Positions 36,091 through 47,660 of a stretch of 64,000 nucleotides of DNA are shown in pieces. How positions within the stretch are numbered: the first letter of the stretch is position 1; the number at the start of each line of letters is the position of its first letter. The notes beneath the pieces were generated by a model, which ran no database searches, was not told where the DNA came from, and saw nothing but the letters and a program-made list of their open reading frames with translations. The position numbers and the translations under genes were made by a program. Source of the stretch: Homalodisca vitripennis (Eukaryota; Arthropoda; Insecta; Hemiptera; Cicadellidae); assembly GCF_021130785.1 (NCBI RefSeq), contig NC_060212.1, positions 151,184,501-151,248,500 of the forward strand, written 5' to 3'.

Positions 36091-39000
36091 GAGGATCATT
36101 CTTGTGTTTGGCGAGTGCTCGGAAATGATCTTATCGTTGATTCGATTTTACCGACACAAGTTGTTATAAGTCTTACCGATTATCAATTAAAGAGACCATT
36201 GGTTTTACAAAAGCTTCAGCTAAACGGACATAAAACCTCTGACTTACCAAGGATATTGTTGAATTATGGGTAAAGGATGAATGTTCTTCAGTTATCCATT
36301 TGGGGTCTCTCCTTGAGACAGATCAATAAACAATGGTAACCAAGAATGTTCTACAGTTTTTAAGGTGATGTAGTTGGTTTGAGGTTGAAATTTGTTTTTG
36401 AATTTGTAAACAGACGGCCTTTATAGACCTTGTATGAAGATAGGATTTTTTTATTTTTCCACAAGGAGCTATAAGAATTTGAGGCATAATTTTGGGACAT
36501 TTTATAACCACGATCAAAGAACAATTATTGAAGGTAAGGGTGTAAATATTTTTTAATATCTTCATAAAATATAATTGGAGAGAATAATGTTTTTATTTAT
36601 TAAACGTTTAATTATCTTCAAGGTAAATGTGTGACAAAACAATAATTATATTTTTTAAAGGTATAAATAAATAAAATATATGTCAGTGTCTCTTGCATCC
36701 TGTATACTTAATTGGGAAAATTACTGTATAAATGCCTCAATTAAATGCCTTCTACTAATAAATGGAAAGTCCTTTTTCAACATATTTCCTACTCTTTTAC
36801 CCTTTTCCTTCTATTTTTTCCTTTTGGAGGAATAAAAAAAGTCTTCAACACAGGTACCTTCAAAGGCTACGAATTTAAAATAGAAGAAATCAAAACAATC
36901 CAACAAGAAATTGATTACACCATATCAACAATAAACGTAACCACGGTCTTTAACGGTATTGGTGGGTTGCTAAATTAAAATTTTCAATACAGAATAGAAT
37001 GCTTTTGTAATCGAGTCATAAAGATGGCAAGAGCATGTATGACTTTCTGCCACATGTTTTCACTTTGAATGATGTTAAGCAAATTTGATTTACTTGATTT
37101 ATATACACGATTTATCGGGGGTTATTATGTTTTAACCAAAATAATAATTCTCATCACACAATTGCTTTAAAAAACAAATTATAAAAGTATTGGCAGAACA
37201 CTAGATCAAATCAAATCCTTAAATTCTTGACAATAATTCCAATTGTCAATTGACACGCTCTGATCCGTTTCCAGCGGCAAGTTCCGCTTTCTCGGAACAC
37301 TAAATAATATAATGTTTATTATTATCACTTGTAAAGGAGTATCGTTCTCTTATTAGCCTTACTGTGCCCATCACTTATAAATTAACGATCTGTGTGAATC
37401 ACCACTTACCAATCATAAAAATAAGGAAAAGGATTCGATGTACCGTGAAGTGAAAGGTCCGAGAACGTAATTAAGAATTTGAACATGCTATAACACAAAA
37501 AGAAGTTTAGACTTTTTACAACCACTTAATTCGTATAAAATAACACATCGATGCGACGAAACAATATTCGTATATTTTGTGTGAGTGTGTGTACTATAAT
37601 ATCCATATATGTTTTGAAAGCGCCCACAGGATGCAAGAGGTACACTAAAACTTATTAAAATATAAACAAAATCACTTATTTGTTTATTATTTTATGTATA
37701 TTTGATGGCTTCTAATAGCAACAATTAACACTTTATTTGAGACCTAGCCGGAGAGGTCAAGGTACAATGCCCATTGTTGTAATGCAAATTTGCAAATGGG
37801 CAATTGGCCCATAAAACCGTTTAGTATAATAAGTGAAAATGTATGTGGTGTAGGAAGGAATCCATTACAAAAAATAAAAAAGCGAAATAGGTAACCTGGC
37901 GTGATTGGTAGTTCTAACACTTTAGAAAACAAAATTTTTGCTAACTCGTTAAATTATCACGTGTTTTTTTAGTATGCTGTCTAATTGGTCTGCCATGTAT
38001 TATCACATTTTGAAGTCCATCAGCAAGTACTGCGCATAATAGAGTGGTAGGTCACGTATTCTTCGGGTTCAATATATTTGGGCGGGAAACTGTTTATCTT
38101 CAGACTAATGTATTTTTCTAATATCGTTATTTGATTGTTCAACTTTAAAAATCATAGTGTGGAGTTTCGAAGTGTTTGGATCGTACTATTTGCAGTACGA
38201 CTGTAATATCAGGATCGAACTTTATGTTATTATATCGCAGGGACTAAGTTCCAATATAGGTTGATTGAAAATTTGATTCAGAAATCAAATAAAATTTCCC
38301 GTAATGCCGCGTGATTTAATGGCATAATTTCCTGGAACTGATGGGAACGGGAAGTTGTCAGCGCACATCCCTGTTCCTGACGCACCTGATCGGTGCTGAT
38401 TCCATTTGTAGCAAATAAATATCCTGATAGCTTTCATTATAACGAGTGCAACTCAAAGTGCGAAAACATTGACAGAAAATGGGAAGTTGTGACAAAACAT
38501 GAAGGGGACAAGAGATTGTGGAATGTTGGCATGACAGTGCTCTGATAGCGAACCAGTGGAACACAAATACCGTGCTGGAGAGCGGAACACAAAGTTACAT
38601 GCATAATTACCATACCACCCCTCTACAGTTGACCTACATGCGGCTAAGTTGCTTAGCTACACCACTATACCCTAGTTGTGGAAACATTGATATTACACAC
38701 CCTGCTGTTTGTACCCTTTATCTCTTGGGTTGAGGGCGACAAATCCTCTTGACGGTAGTGTAGAGTTTCATAAACAGGTTTCTTATAATAAATCAGTTTT
38801 ATTATGATGCCATGCGCATTTTTTTGTTTGCTGTGTCCACACAGCATGAATAAATAATAATATAGTCTCTACGCCATTTACATAAAGCTTACGGAACTAG
38901 CGAGTAATATTTAGTACCACCAATACTTCCTACTCTTATATCCTGTATTGGCATTTAATCCCTAATGAAAACCAAACAAGTCCTGAACCTCGATTCTAAC

Positions 39001-39418
39001 ACCGCCATAAAGGTTGAGAGAGGGCGTGTTTTTTCGCTCGTTTCCTCAATGCGCAATTTAAAAGGGTGAAAACAGCACAAAGAATCGAGCCTATTGAAAC
39101 CGCGTTGCTTTTATTTCACCGTAAATTTCCGGTTAATATTTATTTTGCTAAGTGTGGAACCAGTTGCAATCGCAGAAGAAAATATTATTTCTAATTAAAA
39201 TTCTTTATAAAAAATCCCCAAATATTTGCATCTAACGGAGTTCAGCTTATTCTTCTATACGTAATTGAATGGTACAAAATGAAACGAAGTAATATAGAAA
39301 TACAACACGTACCTGTGTTTGCTTCTGTCAATAATTTACTCGTATTAATATGTTCTCAATGTTATGTAACACCTAGATACAAATTGATTAAAGAAATAAC
39401 TTTGTCCTTTTACAAAAG

Positions 39419-39640
39419 TTCAAATCAAATCAAATCAGTTTTATTGCAGCGACAATAGTACATTGTATAGCAAACGTCACAGATTTTAATCTAAGATTTC
39501 TTACATTCATACTACTAAATTCTCATTCACACATACAATTTTACACTTATGTACCTTTCATCCTTCGCCAATATATCCCACTTTAAACATCAGAATCAGT
39601 CGTGTAATTGGGCGGTCTCCCAGTTAAATGCTAAAAACTC
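39419..39640 (-). mobile_element. Non-LTR retrotransposon 3' untranslated end with (ATTTG)n tail
   Basis: The plus strand begins with repeated CAAAT (39420-39437), then CAGTTTTATTGCAGCGACAA and TACATTGTATAGCAAACGTC. These are the reverse complement of the 28.4-kb tip and similar to 3440-3720. It ends near the GGTCTCCCAGT phrase also found at 3617-3627. It is severely 5'-truncated; no coding part is left. Confidence 0.8.
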
Positions 39641-41904
39641 CCCTGCAAGTTAACTTTTCCTGCTATCGATCTCAGTGTTTATTGACCATCGATGCATTTG
39701 TTTCAAAGGATAACCAACTATATTATAGCGGATACAAAGAAGTAATGGGTAGTTAATATTAATATAAAACTTTATAAATTTTCGGCACCATCGGCTATGG
39801 AAATTTTATTCCAATTTTCAAAAATTTTGATTGCTAAATACGATTTTGATTGTGTGCCATTGTGTGAGTTTTGAAACACACGAAACTTAATTATATGAAT
39901 TTCCATTGTTTGAAATGTTTTCGTAAGGAACCATAATACTCCCCGGATGTAAACATACAGTAGGCCATACATATAACTACCTATTGCTCTATTAAAGAAA
40001 AGAAAATAATTAAATTTTTAGTAGCAATACTTTATACGCAATTAACAGTGAATTAATTGATACATTTAAATATAGCAAGGAAATTACACAGCAGATGGAT
40101 TATACGGACATGTTGAGATCTGGGAGATAATTTCTGAGGTCCGACGGTAGGTCTGCGCCACGTAATTTTCGTTGTTACCGTTCAAATATTTCCTACCTGA
40201 CCTCTCATTCCACGGATGGTAGTTCGAGTGCTTACTTCGGCCGTGCCTTATTTTATAGCATTTGTGTATGAGTACAGAGGTGAAATTATGGCCACATGGC
40301 CATTTCTTACATTTAATACACCTAAAAAAAAAAGAAATCCACTACTAAATACATAACTCCAGTCAACAACAATGAATCAACATAAATGTGGCATAACATA
40401 AATAATTTAAAAAATAAAATAAAAACTAAAACACTTTTATTTTACATAATAACATAACTATATATTGTGAATAACCTATACGCTCAGTCCATTCATTCTA
40501 CGCCATAAATCTCGGCAAAGGCGGTCATCCGACTTAAATAGGGGGTTTTTAAAGCTAAATTGAATAATCTTATCAATAAATTTCCTTTTTATTTCTTCCC
40601 CATACATAGGAAAGGTATTGTGACGATTTAAAATTTATTTTTGTGTAAAAGTACTGGTTTTGTGACGTCGAGTCAAACGTGTGTTCCGTGAAGATGCCCT
40701 ACAGTTCTTTTAGATGTAAACATAAACATTCGAAACAGATTGAAACTCAGGGGGAAAAGATTTTTTATAGAGTCTGATAGTTTAAAAATAGAAAAATACG
40801 TTTGTTTAGTAATTTTATACTATGTATAATATAAAAAATATATAATATAGATTAATAATCAAATACTTTGTAATAGCGGCACTATCCTAATTTAATTCCA
40901 ATAAAGATTGATCCAGAAAAAGTAACAATCCGGATGCTGGAACTCAAAACCGGATCTCTCATTTACCGGGCGTGAAACGGTCAAATACAAAATAAGTGAA
41001 TTATAAAAAGGAAGATCTGTAGTGTAGTGATATCGTGCTCGCCCAAAAAGTGGGATATTCCGGTTCAGCCCAGGCGGAACAATTACATTTGTGATTAAAT
41101 ATTTATTGAAATTAATAATCATGTCTAATCAATAAAATATGAAAACTCTTGACACTATGTATTCATTTATTGCTCGTTACAAAAATATACGTTGGTCTCG
41201 AAGCCATCTCAGCGTGGCGTGGCGGCGGTGGCAATAATAAGCAAGATGGAAAATTTAATTACGTCTTTTTTGAGTTGTGCATTCGGTGTGAGAGGTCCGC
41301 CACCGCCACTTGACAGTAATTGGCGGCCGAGGATTGATGGTCCTTCTTCTTGGTGGCTGCTAATTATCGATTATTTGATATCGTAATTAACGTTTGTCTT
41401 GTACGTAATCATGTGGTAAACAATATACGTTATTGGTAATCAGTGTTAATATGTTATAATTACACACATGACATTGCATTGGTCAGTTTAGTTACTAATC
41501 CAGTCACTTCTATTTCGGTTATTATTATTAAATTGAATTATATTTTTTTTCATTTTAGGTAAGGGATCTATATTAAAAAAAGTGTTTAGGTCTCTAAAGC
41601 TATATAATTATATAAATTTCTGGTACCAATCGAAAGCTCTTTCATTCTAGATGAGCCTTTTTAGGATTTGAAATACACCTGGATGTAGGGCTTTTTCCTC
41701 ATTAGCTTCCAAAGATCCAAAGATCCAATGTTCATCTTATGAGAGTATTTCGTTCAGTTTAAAACAACTAATTACTAATCAACAAAAATGTTGCTCAGAC
41801 AGTTGTACTGAATAGTACACTACAAACTTAGTATCACCTGGCCGGTTATAATACTGTTATAATACTCACTAACCAACTTTATCAGTTTACTACAATCCTT
41901 TGTG
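39641..41904. other. Unique DNA with two SINE-like patches and a homeodomain-site patch
   Basis: No gene. 40905-41085 carries tRNA-like modules (separate entry). 41195-41395 is GC-rich with TGGCGGCGGTGGC, its inverted counterpart CCGCCACCGCCA, and many ATTA words (TTTAATTACG, CTAATTATCGATTATTTGAT, GTAATTAACG). Confidence 0.4.
40905..41085. mobile_element. Candidate tRNA-derived SINE modules
   Basis: On plus, 41018-41083 has an A-box-like TAGTGTAGTGATATCG, an anticodon-like arm CGCCC...GTGGGA and a B-box-like GGTTCAGCCC. On minus, 40905-40985 has CCCGGTAAATGAGAGATCCG then GTTTTGAGTTCC, like the B-box half of another SINE. Two heads in opposite orientation side by side would mean two insertions. 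Confidence 0.35.
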
Positions 41905-42590
41905 ATGGTCTAACTCGTAGCTTTGGTATCAATTTACAATAACGTGACCATGGAAAGGTATGTTCATTTTTTGTTCCTGAAAACTACAATTTTTCCTGAA
42001 AACAATAGTGAAGAAAAAATTCGTCGGCAACGAAAATCAAAGGAGTTACGATTTTTTGAAATCCTCTGAAAACTCTGTTTTTGACAGTACCTCTGGCAAC
42101 ACTATCCATATTTGACAGTTTGGTATTACTCCGCGGCTCTCTCAAATAAAGAAGGGACGCCATTTTGAACTATTTTGTTCCTCCGTGTCTATTCTTAACC
42201 TCCTAGTTCAGTAGTGGTAATGGCACACCTTTGTGTTGGATGTTCATTAAGGTAAGTGATAAGTTACTGAAATGATGCTGACTAGTACGTTAATCCTGTC
42301 AACGATGCCTGCCCGCTGCGCAGTGCTGCGCACTGCTTGCTCTTTTAGAAAAAAAAAAAAATTAACTCGAGCTTGCAAAAGTCGAATCCCAGATCACGTG
42401 ATGCCCCTGCTCCTTAACGCAATAATGCCCGAAAGGCATCAATATAATACAATAATATACTTTCCCCCAGTTTATATGCACCTGTGATAATAATACTTGG
42501 CTATAAATGCCCAACCCATGAAAAAAGTCCATTTTCCATGGTCACGCTATTGTAAATAAATACCGTAGCTTTTAATGTTATGGCCTTATA
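41905..42590. mobile_element. Terminal-inverted-repeat element, boundaries approximate
   Basis: The left arm AGCTTTGGTATCAATTTACA continuing ATAACGTGACCATGGAAA (41921-41955) matches the reverse complement of the right end (AGCTACGGTATTTATTTACA continuing ATAGCGTGACCATGGAAA). The match is nearly continuous over about 39 bp and continues weakly outward. There is no transposase frame. The interior carries a module shared with the 23.6-kb MITE. I cannot fix the target duplication. Confidence 0.65.
42303..42400 (+). repeat. Module shared with the MITE at 23.6 kb
   Basis: CGATGCCTGCCCGCTG, GCTTGCTCTTTTAGAAAAAA, ATTAACTCGAGCTTGCAAA and CCCAGATCA align with 23622-23692. This copy has an extra self-complementary insert of about 15 bp (CGCAGTGCTGCGCACT). 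The same module inside two elements with different ends suggests capture or a third repeat inserted in both. Confidence 0.75.
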
Positions 42591-42644
42591 TTTTTTCGTA
42601 ATCGCTTTCCCATGTAAACTCAGAATAATCATCCTTATAATTGA

Positions 42645-43145
42645 CTGAGCTTAAGGGATGACTATCGTGGTGCTGGAAAATGTTCATTTCTTTCTGCCTG
42701 TCTGTCTGTCTGTCCATACGATATCTCGAAAACGAACTAACCTATTGGCTTGAAATTCGGGATGGTTTCATTTCTATATGAGGAACACTGAATTCGATGA
42801 TGGTATATGTCATTCCAGGGATTTGGCTGAGCGTTAGCGAATATTTTTACATTGATCTTGTGGGTATTCATGATGGCATTGAGAATAAATAAAATTGTAT
42901 ACTATCTCAATACACCCATAACAGAGTTAAAAGTGTGACATTAACAAATGTTGCCTTACTATCCCAACACATACATCATCACTTTATAGCGACTTGGTGT
43001 GTAGACTTTTATTATTTAAACACTGATATGAAACACAATTTAATGAAACCACCTGAATGCTACATGTGACAAGATACGTCGAGAACGATTTAATATGTAA
43101 ACTTTACACTTTGGATGAAACTTCGAGTTTTGTTATGCGTGTTTT
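42645..43145 (+). repeat. Dispersed repeat family R1, copy B
   Basis: This contains (TGTC)n near 42700-42714, ATATCTCGAAAACGAACTAA, GAATTCGATGATGG, GGCTGAGCGTTAGCGAATAT and TTTACACTTTGGATGAAACT, in the same order as copy A. It has no intact coding frame. Confidence 0.75.
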
Positions 43146-43879
43146 TCGTGTCAACTTCGGTTTCAATTGGAAATCACATTGAAGTTCAAATTGACATCAA
43201 TTGATATAAATCCTCTCCAATCTTGTGTGTGCGTTCTTTTTTGGCTTTTGCACGTTTATACCAAAGCTTATTTGCCTGTAGTCAAGAAAGATATGTGTGG
43301 TGAATATGCATACCTTAAATAATTTTCTATTTATCGAGAGAACAGTACACAAGAAAAATAACAATTCTTTCCTCTTTGTTTGATTTATCTAATTAATAAT
43401 CTACAAACAGACATGTTTTGAACAGTCAATTTTAAAATTGAAATCTATTCAAATATTAATAATTAATACAAACATATATATATATTATATTATATGGTTT
43501 TATAGTAACTTGAGTGAATATTGATCCAAAACACGAGTGCCTCAGTAATGCACTAATAATTATAACGAAATTGTATGCGTTACGCAGATTTATACGCGAC
43601 TGGATTTAAAACGCAGTTGCTTACGAGAATATTGTGTACACAGCCAGTTACACGGATTGGCTTGTTTAGAGAACGACGTCAACAAATATTATTTTGGAAT
43701 ACAGAATAGGCTTTTTCTGACGTCATCACAATTCCTGTAACGTGTGGCGACCCCAGAACAAATAGCAGGCCTTCCTCCATGCCCAGAAAATACATGAAAA
43801 TGTTTTTTCTTGTCATTTTGGCCGGAGTTACAGCCCGGAAGAAAACAAACAAAACTGCGTACACCGAATGGAACATTGC
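43146..43879. other. Unique DNA, no gene supported
   Basis: Two minus frames over 43679-43904 overlap in different registers and share no known domain; they run into the next array. Confidence 0.5.
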
Positions 43880-44600
43880 CTCGTCTCAAAAATTGGTATA
43901 CCAAAGAAATTTCTCGGGAGAATCCACTCTAAATTGTATACTCCAATTAATTTAGCCTGTCTTTCAGCTGATAATTTCAACAAATAGATTTGGTGGTTAT
44001 GATAACATCATGAAATGCAGTTTACTAAATCAACAAGCCACTTGATTTAGCCTCCAGTCGTAATATTGATTTTAATTAGTAAAATGTAATAAGACCAGTG
44101 AACGTACTAGTAATCTTTACCTAGTCTCAAAAATTGGCCTACCCAAGAAATTTCTCGGAAGAATCCACTCTAAATTGTAAATTGTATGCTCCAATTAATT
44201 TAGCCTGTCTTTCAGCTGATAATTTCAAGAAATTGATTTGATGGCACTGATAATATCATGAAATTCAGTGTAATAAATCAAAAAACCATTTGATTCAGTA
44301 TCTAGTCGTATTATTCAGTTTAATTAGTAAAATGTAATAAGACCAGTGACCTTTGCTTCGTCTCAAAAATTTGCCTATCCATGAAATTTCTCGGGAGGAT
44401 CCACTCTAAATTGTAAGCTCTAAAGGTATAAGCTCCAATTAATTTAGCCTGCCTTTCAGCTGATAATTTCAACAAATTGATTTGACGGTAATGATAATAT
44501 CATGAAATACAGTTTACTAAATTAACAAGTCACTTGATTCAGCCTCCAGTCGTATTATTCAGTCTAATTAGTAAACGTTCAATAAGCCCTACTAATAACC
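43880..44600. repeat. About 240-bp tandem array, three units
   Basis: TCTCAAAAATT occurs at 43884, 44125 and 44361, spacings 241 and 236. Each is followed by GAAATTTCTCGG, ATCCACTCTAAATTGTA, TTTCAGCTGATAATTTCAA and TAGTAAAATGTAATAAGACC blocks. The units have diverged visibly, so the array is older than the 157- and 187-bp ones. Confidence 0.95.
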
Positions 44601-45334
44601 TTTGAAAATTGGAGTATCGGCTATATCTGATTATAATAACTGAGAATCATTGATATCATAGAAACAGACATTTGTAATATGTATTATAATAGAATTGATT
44701 CAAACTACGGTTCCGGTCCTGCCGCAGTTCCCAAGGCAAGGTTATAGTGGGCGAGAGTGAGAAGCACTGTATTGAATGGTATGTCCGCGACCGCGGCTTC
44801 GCACTAGCACAAAGCGTGAAAAATGATGTGAAAAGATCCCTTGTTCACTTTTACGCAACCCGTGCCCCACCCAACGCACCCCCACCCGCCTATCTCTCGG
44901 CGAGCCGTTTTGTCGGGAACCGCAGAGAGCTGCTTATTTAAATTCACTGCCACGAATCCCCGCAAAATGTTGAAATTATAATGCATTATTCAGAGTCCGC
45001 GGATTAAATGTGTCGCGGTCCCATTCCTGTGACAGTTACTTCTGAACGACTGCTTCTACTTATTTGTTGCGGAATTTCTTTATCCATATTTCGCTTTGTT
45101 TCTATAGTATCTTTTCAAAACAGTGTCTTTGTTCGTGAGATGCATTGTCCACCCTCTGTGTTCGTGGCTTTTATATACTTATATTATTTGAGACTGCTGC
45201 GCTGCGAGTTTTATGCGCTTAAAGGAACTGAAATGGGAATAATAATATCTTTCAATACTTTCAAATATTTTAATGGCGTAATCATCAGCACGAACTCAAT
45301 GGGGGTAATAAAATAACAAATGGTGGCTTTTTAT

Positions 45335-45430
45335 AGTTATATGGAATTTGTTGTGAGGTTTCGTAGTGGGATAATATAAATTTTATTATTTCTTGTGAGG
45401 TTTCCTCGAGGCCTCTCTCTTAACACAATC
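45335..45430 (-). repeat. Dispersed repeat fragment (ACCTCACAA type)
   Basis: TTGTTGTGAGGTTTC and TGGGATAATATAA here recur at 46667-46702. A second TTGTGAGGTTTCCTC follows at once, and a relative is at 48225-48255 (CTTGTGAGATTTCTCGTCAGG). It is likely part of the R1 family or a neighbour of it. Confidence 0.55.
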
Positions 45431-45666
45431 CTAGGATAATCTCGATCTGGAGCCGTGGCTCGTGAAGAATAAGCACCCTATAAATCATCGACTGTGTTTC
45501 CTATTTAAATTCGTTCATTAAATATGTAATAGAATGAGACCAATGTACTTATAAAGTAGTAAAGCAAACACGATACCAATTGGTGTGACTCACGATAGGG
45601 CAAACATGTAGGTAGGGTTGCGGCGGCCAGGTTTAGTAGTTTGTGCGTAGTTGCAAGGGTCTTCAG

Positions 45667-45679
45667 AGGTCAAGGGTCA
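45667..45679 (+). promoter_or_regulatory. Candidate DR1 nuclear-receptor site
   Basis: AGGTCA-A-GGGTCA is a direct repeat of two receptor half-sites spaced by one base, the arrangement bound by HNF4/Usp-type receptors. It sits in a GC-rich patch of unique DNA. Chance occurrence cannot be excluded. Confidence 0.3.
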
Positions 45680-46149
45680 CTGGACAGTGATAGGCTCTAT
45701 TGGCCCTTCGGAGATCACCGATACGGGTATAATCGTAAAAGTTCCTTAATACGTTTTTCATTTATATTTTTAGGAAATATAAACTGTGATCGAAGATCAA
45801 TTAAAAACAAATTCTAATATATCACATTTAAGGGGTTATTCATGCCGTTAGCTCCGTGCAACATTTTTAGAGGATTACCCAAAGGAATGTTTCGCTTTCT
45901 ACGCCTGGGTGCGTTTCCACCGTAATTTGTCTTTTCGATGAGAGAATTTCGAACATTTGTAATAGTATATCTTAAAGGAGAAAAAAAGTAAATTTCGAGG
46001 ATTGAAATATTACCCTATTCCTAAAGTATAAAGTACCTAATATAGATGGGTGTTAAAATACCCTCTATTAAGAACATAACTCATTCAGAAAAAATATTTA
46101 CATCCTTCTGTAAACAAAAGAGAAATTTAATCGTATCAGTCTATTGAGT

Positions 46150-46665
46150 GAGCCTTCAATTACCCTCAGCCAAATTCTATGGTTAAACCTGTATCAAAAA
46201 CTAATTATTACATGTTAGAATGTTTCATGCAAAATAGATCTTTCTCGAGATATCTTGCCACATGATAAATTCACATTTTTGCTTATTCGATTCGGTTTAA
46301 ATAGCAGTGTTTTTTTCCAGTGAGGTAGGATGGGTGGGCTGCTATAACGCAAGAGTGCGCTGAAATAAGATTGTTGTCACCAACTTTTAACATTGATTTC
46401 TCACTCTTAATTATTTTTCTCTCTACTCTATGATACCTGTATATGTTAATATGTCACATGTCTCTATGATTACATTCAGTTAGTTTACAAATTGATTTAA
46501 GCTTCTATTTTCTCGATGGTTTTACAATTTTACATAAGAACAATGTACACACATTTGTTAACACTCAGCAAATCCCATAGAATGACATGGTCCATCATCG
46601 AATTCAGTGTCGCCAATATTGAGATGAAATTTCATACAAAATGTCAAGTCTTTATAGTTGTATGA
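46150..46665 (-). repeat. Dispersed repeat family R1, copy C (inverted)
   Basis: The reverse complement shows GACACTGAATTCGATGATGG, CATGTCATTCTATGGGATTT, GCTGAGTGTTAACAAATGTG and, further on, CAAGATATCTCGAGAAAGAT, matching copies A and B in order. Confidence 0.7.
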
Positions 46666-46709
46666 AATTTGTTGTGAGGTTTCTTCATGGGATAATATAA
46701 GTACTTAGT

Positions 46710-47374
46710 TAAATGGTATTTGAAAGTGAAAGTTATCCATTACGGGGTTTTCAATTCAAACTTGTAGACAAAGATACTTAGAAAATATTATGGAAAAATA
46801 TACTGATAAAAACTGTAACTATAGGAACGCCTTTTGTATCCAGGAAGAAAAAACCACTTGGAAGAGTTTTCATAGGATAAACCCATATTGCAAGTTAAAG
46901 ATGAAATTAAAACGTAATATTTTCCAAAAAGTTCTTTGTTTGAAGGTTTTTTTTTAATGAATTTTTATGAATTGGGATGAAGCCAACCAACATAATACAT
47001 CGGGAACCACATTTCTTCAAAAGGAAATTAATTGAGGCAACATACATTAAATTGGCAGAACAACCAATCAGTCAACCATCAGTCGAGATTAGGCCGCTTT
47101 GGTTGCCAATTCTAAAAAAATGAACTAAAGAGAAAACCAAAAATATCAAACGGATCAGAAATTTGTAATAAACCAATGCGGAGTCACAATATGGTTTTAA
47201 GAATTCATCTCGCATGAACCAATAATAACGAAAGGGCCCATTCCTGTCCTCCTTCCTTTTTATTTCCGCCATCTTGTTTTAGTCTGCCGTCACGATTACC
47301 ATTGGCTAGACCCTTTGGTCAGTCGTAGGTGGTTAGTAGACGAATGAAGACGTATTGTGACCTGTATTCCATAG
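46710..47374. other. Unique AT-rich DNA, no gene
   Basis: The minus frame 47072-47272 begins MAEIKRKEDRNGPF and then becomes hydrophobic; I know no family for it and see no support for a gene. Confidence 0.5.
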
Positions 47375-47660
47375 TTCAGTTGTAATGATTAGTGTTTTGT
47401 ATAGTTTTTTATTAAGTGCATGTTTATAGAGTTAGTGAAGTTGACAAACATGTAGGTTGTGATTCCTGACTTAGGCGTGCCACAACGCTTTGGTAAGATT
47501 TGTTTATTTTAACCTAGTTTGTAATATTATGTATTAGGTTAGTTCTTTACCTGAAGAAGAGATCAGATTGCAGATCTGGAAACGTAGTGTTACTGATTTA
47601 TTGTTTCACTGAACGATGGCAAATGTCCGGAAAAATCCTGTTACCTTCATTTTCCAAAAA
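47375..47660 (+). mobile_element. Retroelement tail with CTGAAGA...GGAAACG core, plus copy
   Basis: The partner of 9650-9945. CTGAAGA is at 47551-47557, stem AGATC (47560-47564) pairs with GATCT (47573-47577), and GAAACG starts at 47579. The loop differs from the other copy (AGATTGCA versus AGGTAGCA) while the stem is kept, apart from one outer base. No coding frame. Confidence 0.6.

Larger units (their letters stand above)
34384..39418. other. Long unique stretch, no gene supported
   Basis: No frame has a recognisable domain. It includes a decayed tRNA-like head at 35423-35490 and a GC-rich island at 35920-36090. Overlapping frames at 34466-34722 (minus) have no known family. The plus frame 36745-36978 is hydrophobic then charged, but has no family I know. 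Confidence 0.45.
44601..46145. other. Unique DNA, GC-rich patches, no gene supported
   Basis: 44710-44960 is GC-rich and has overlapping frames on both strands with no domain. 45600-45740 is GC-rich and holds a direct-repeat hormone-receptor-like site. 45335-45430 is a dispersed repeat fragment. Confidence 0.45.
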
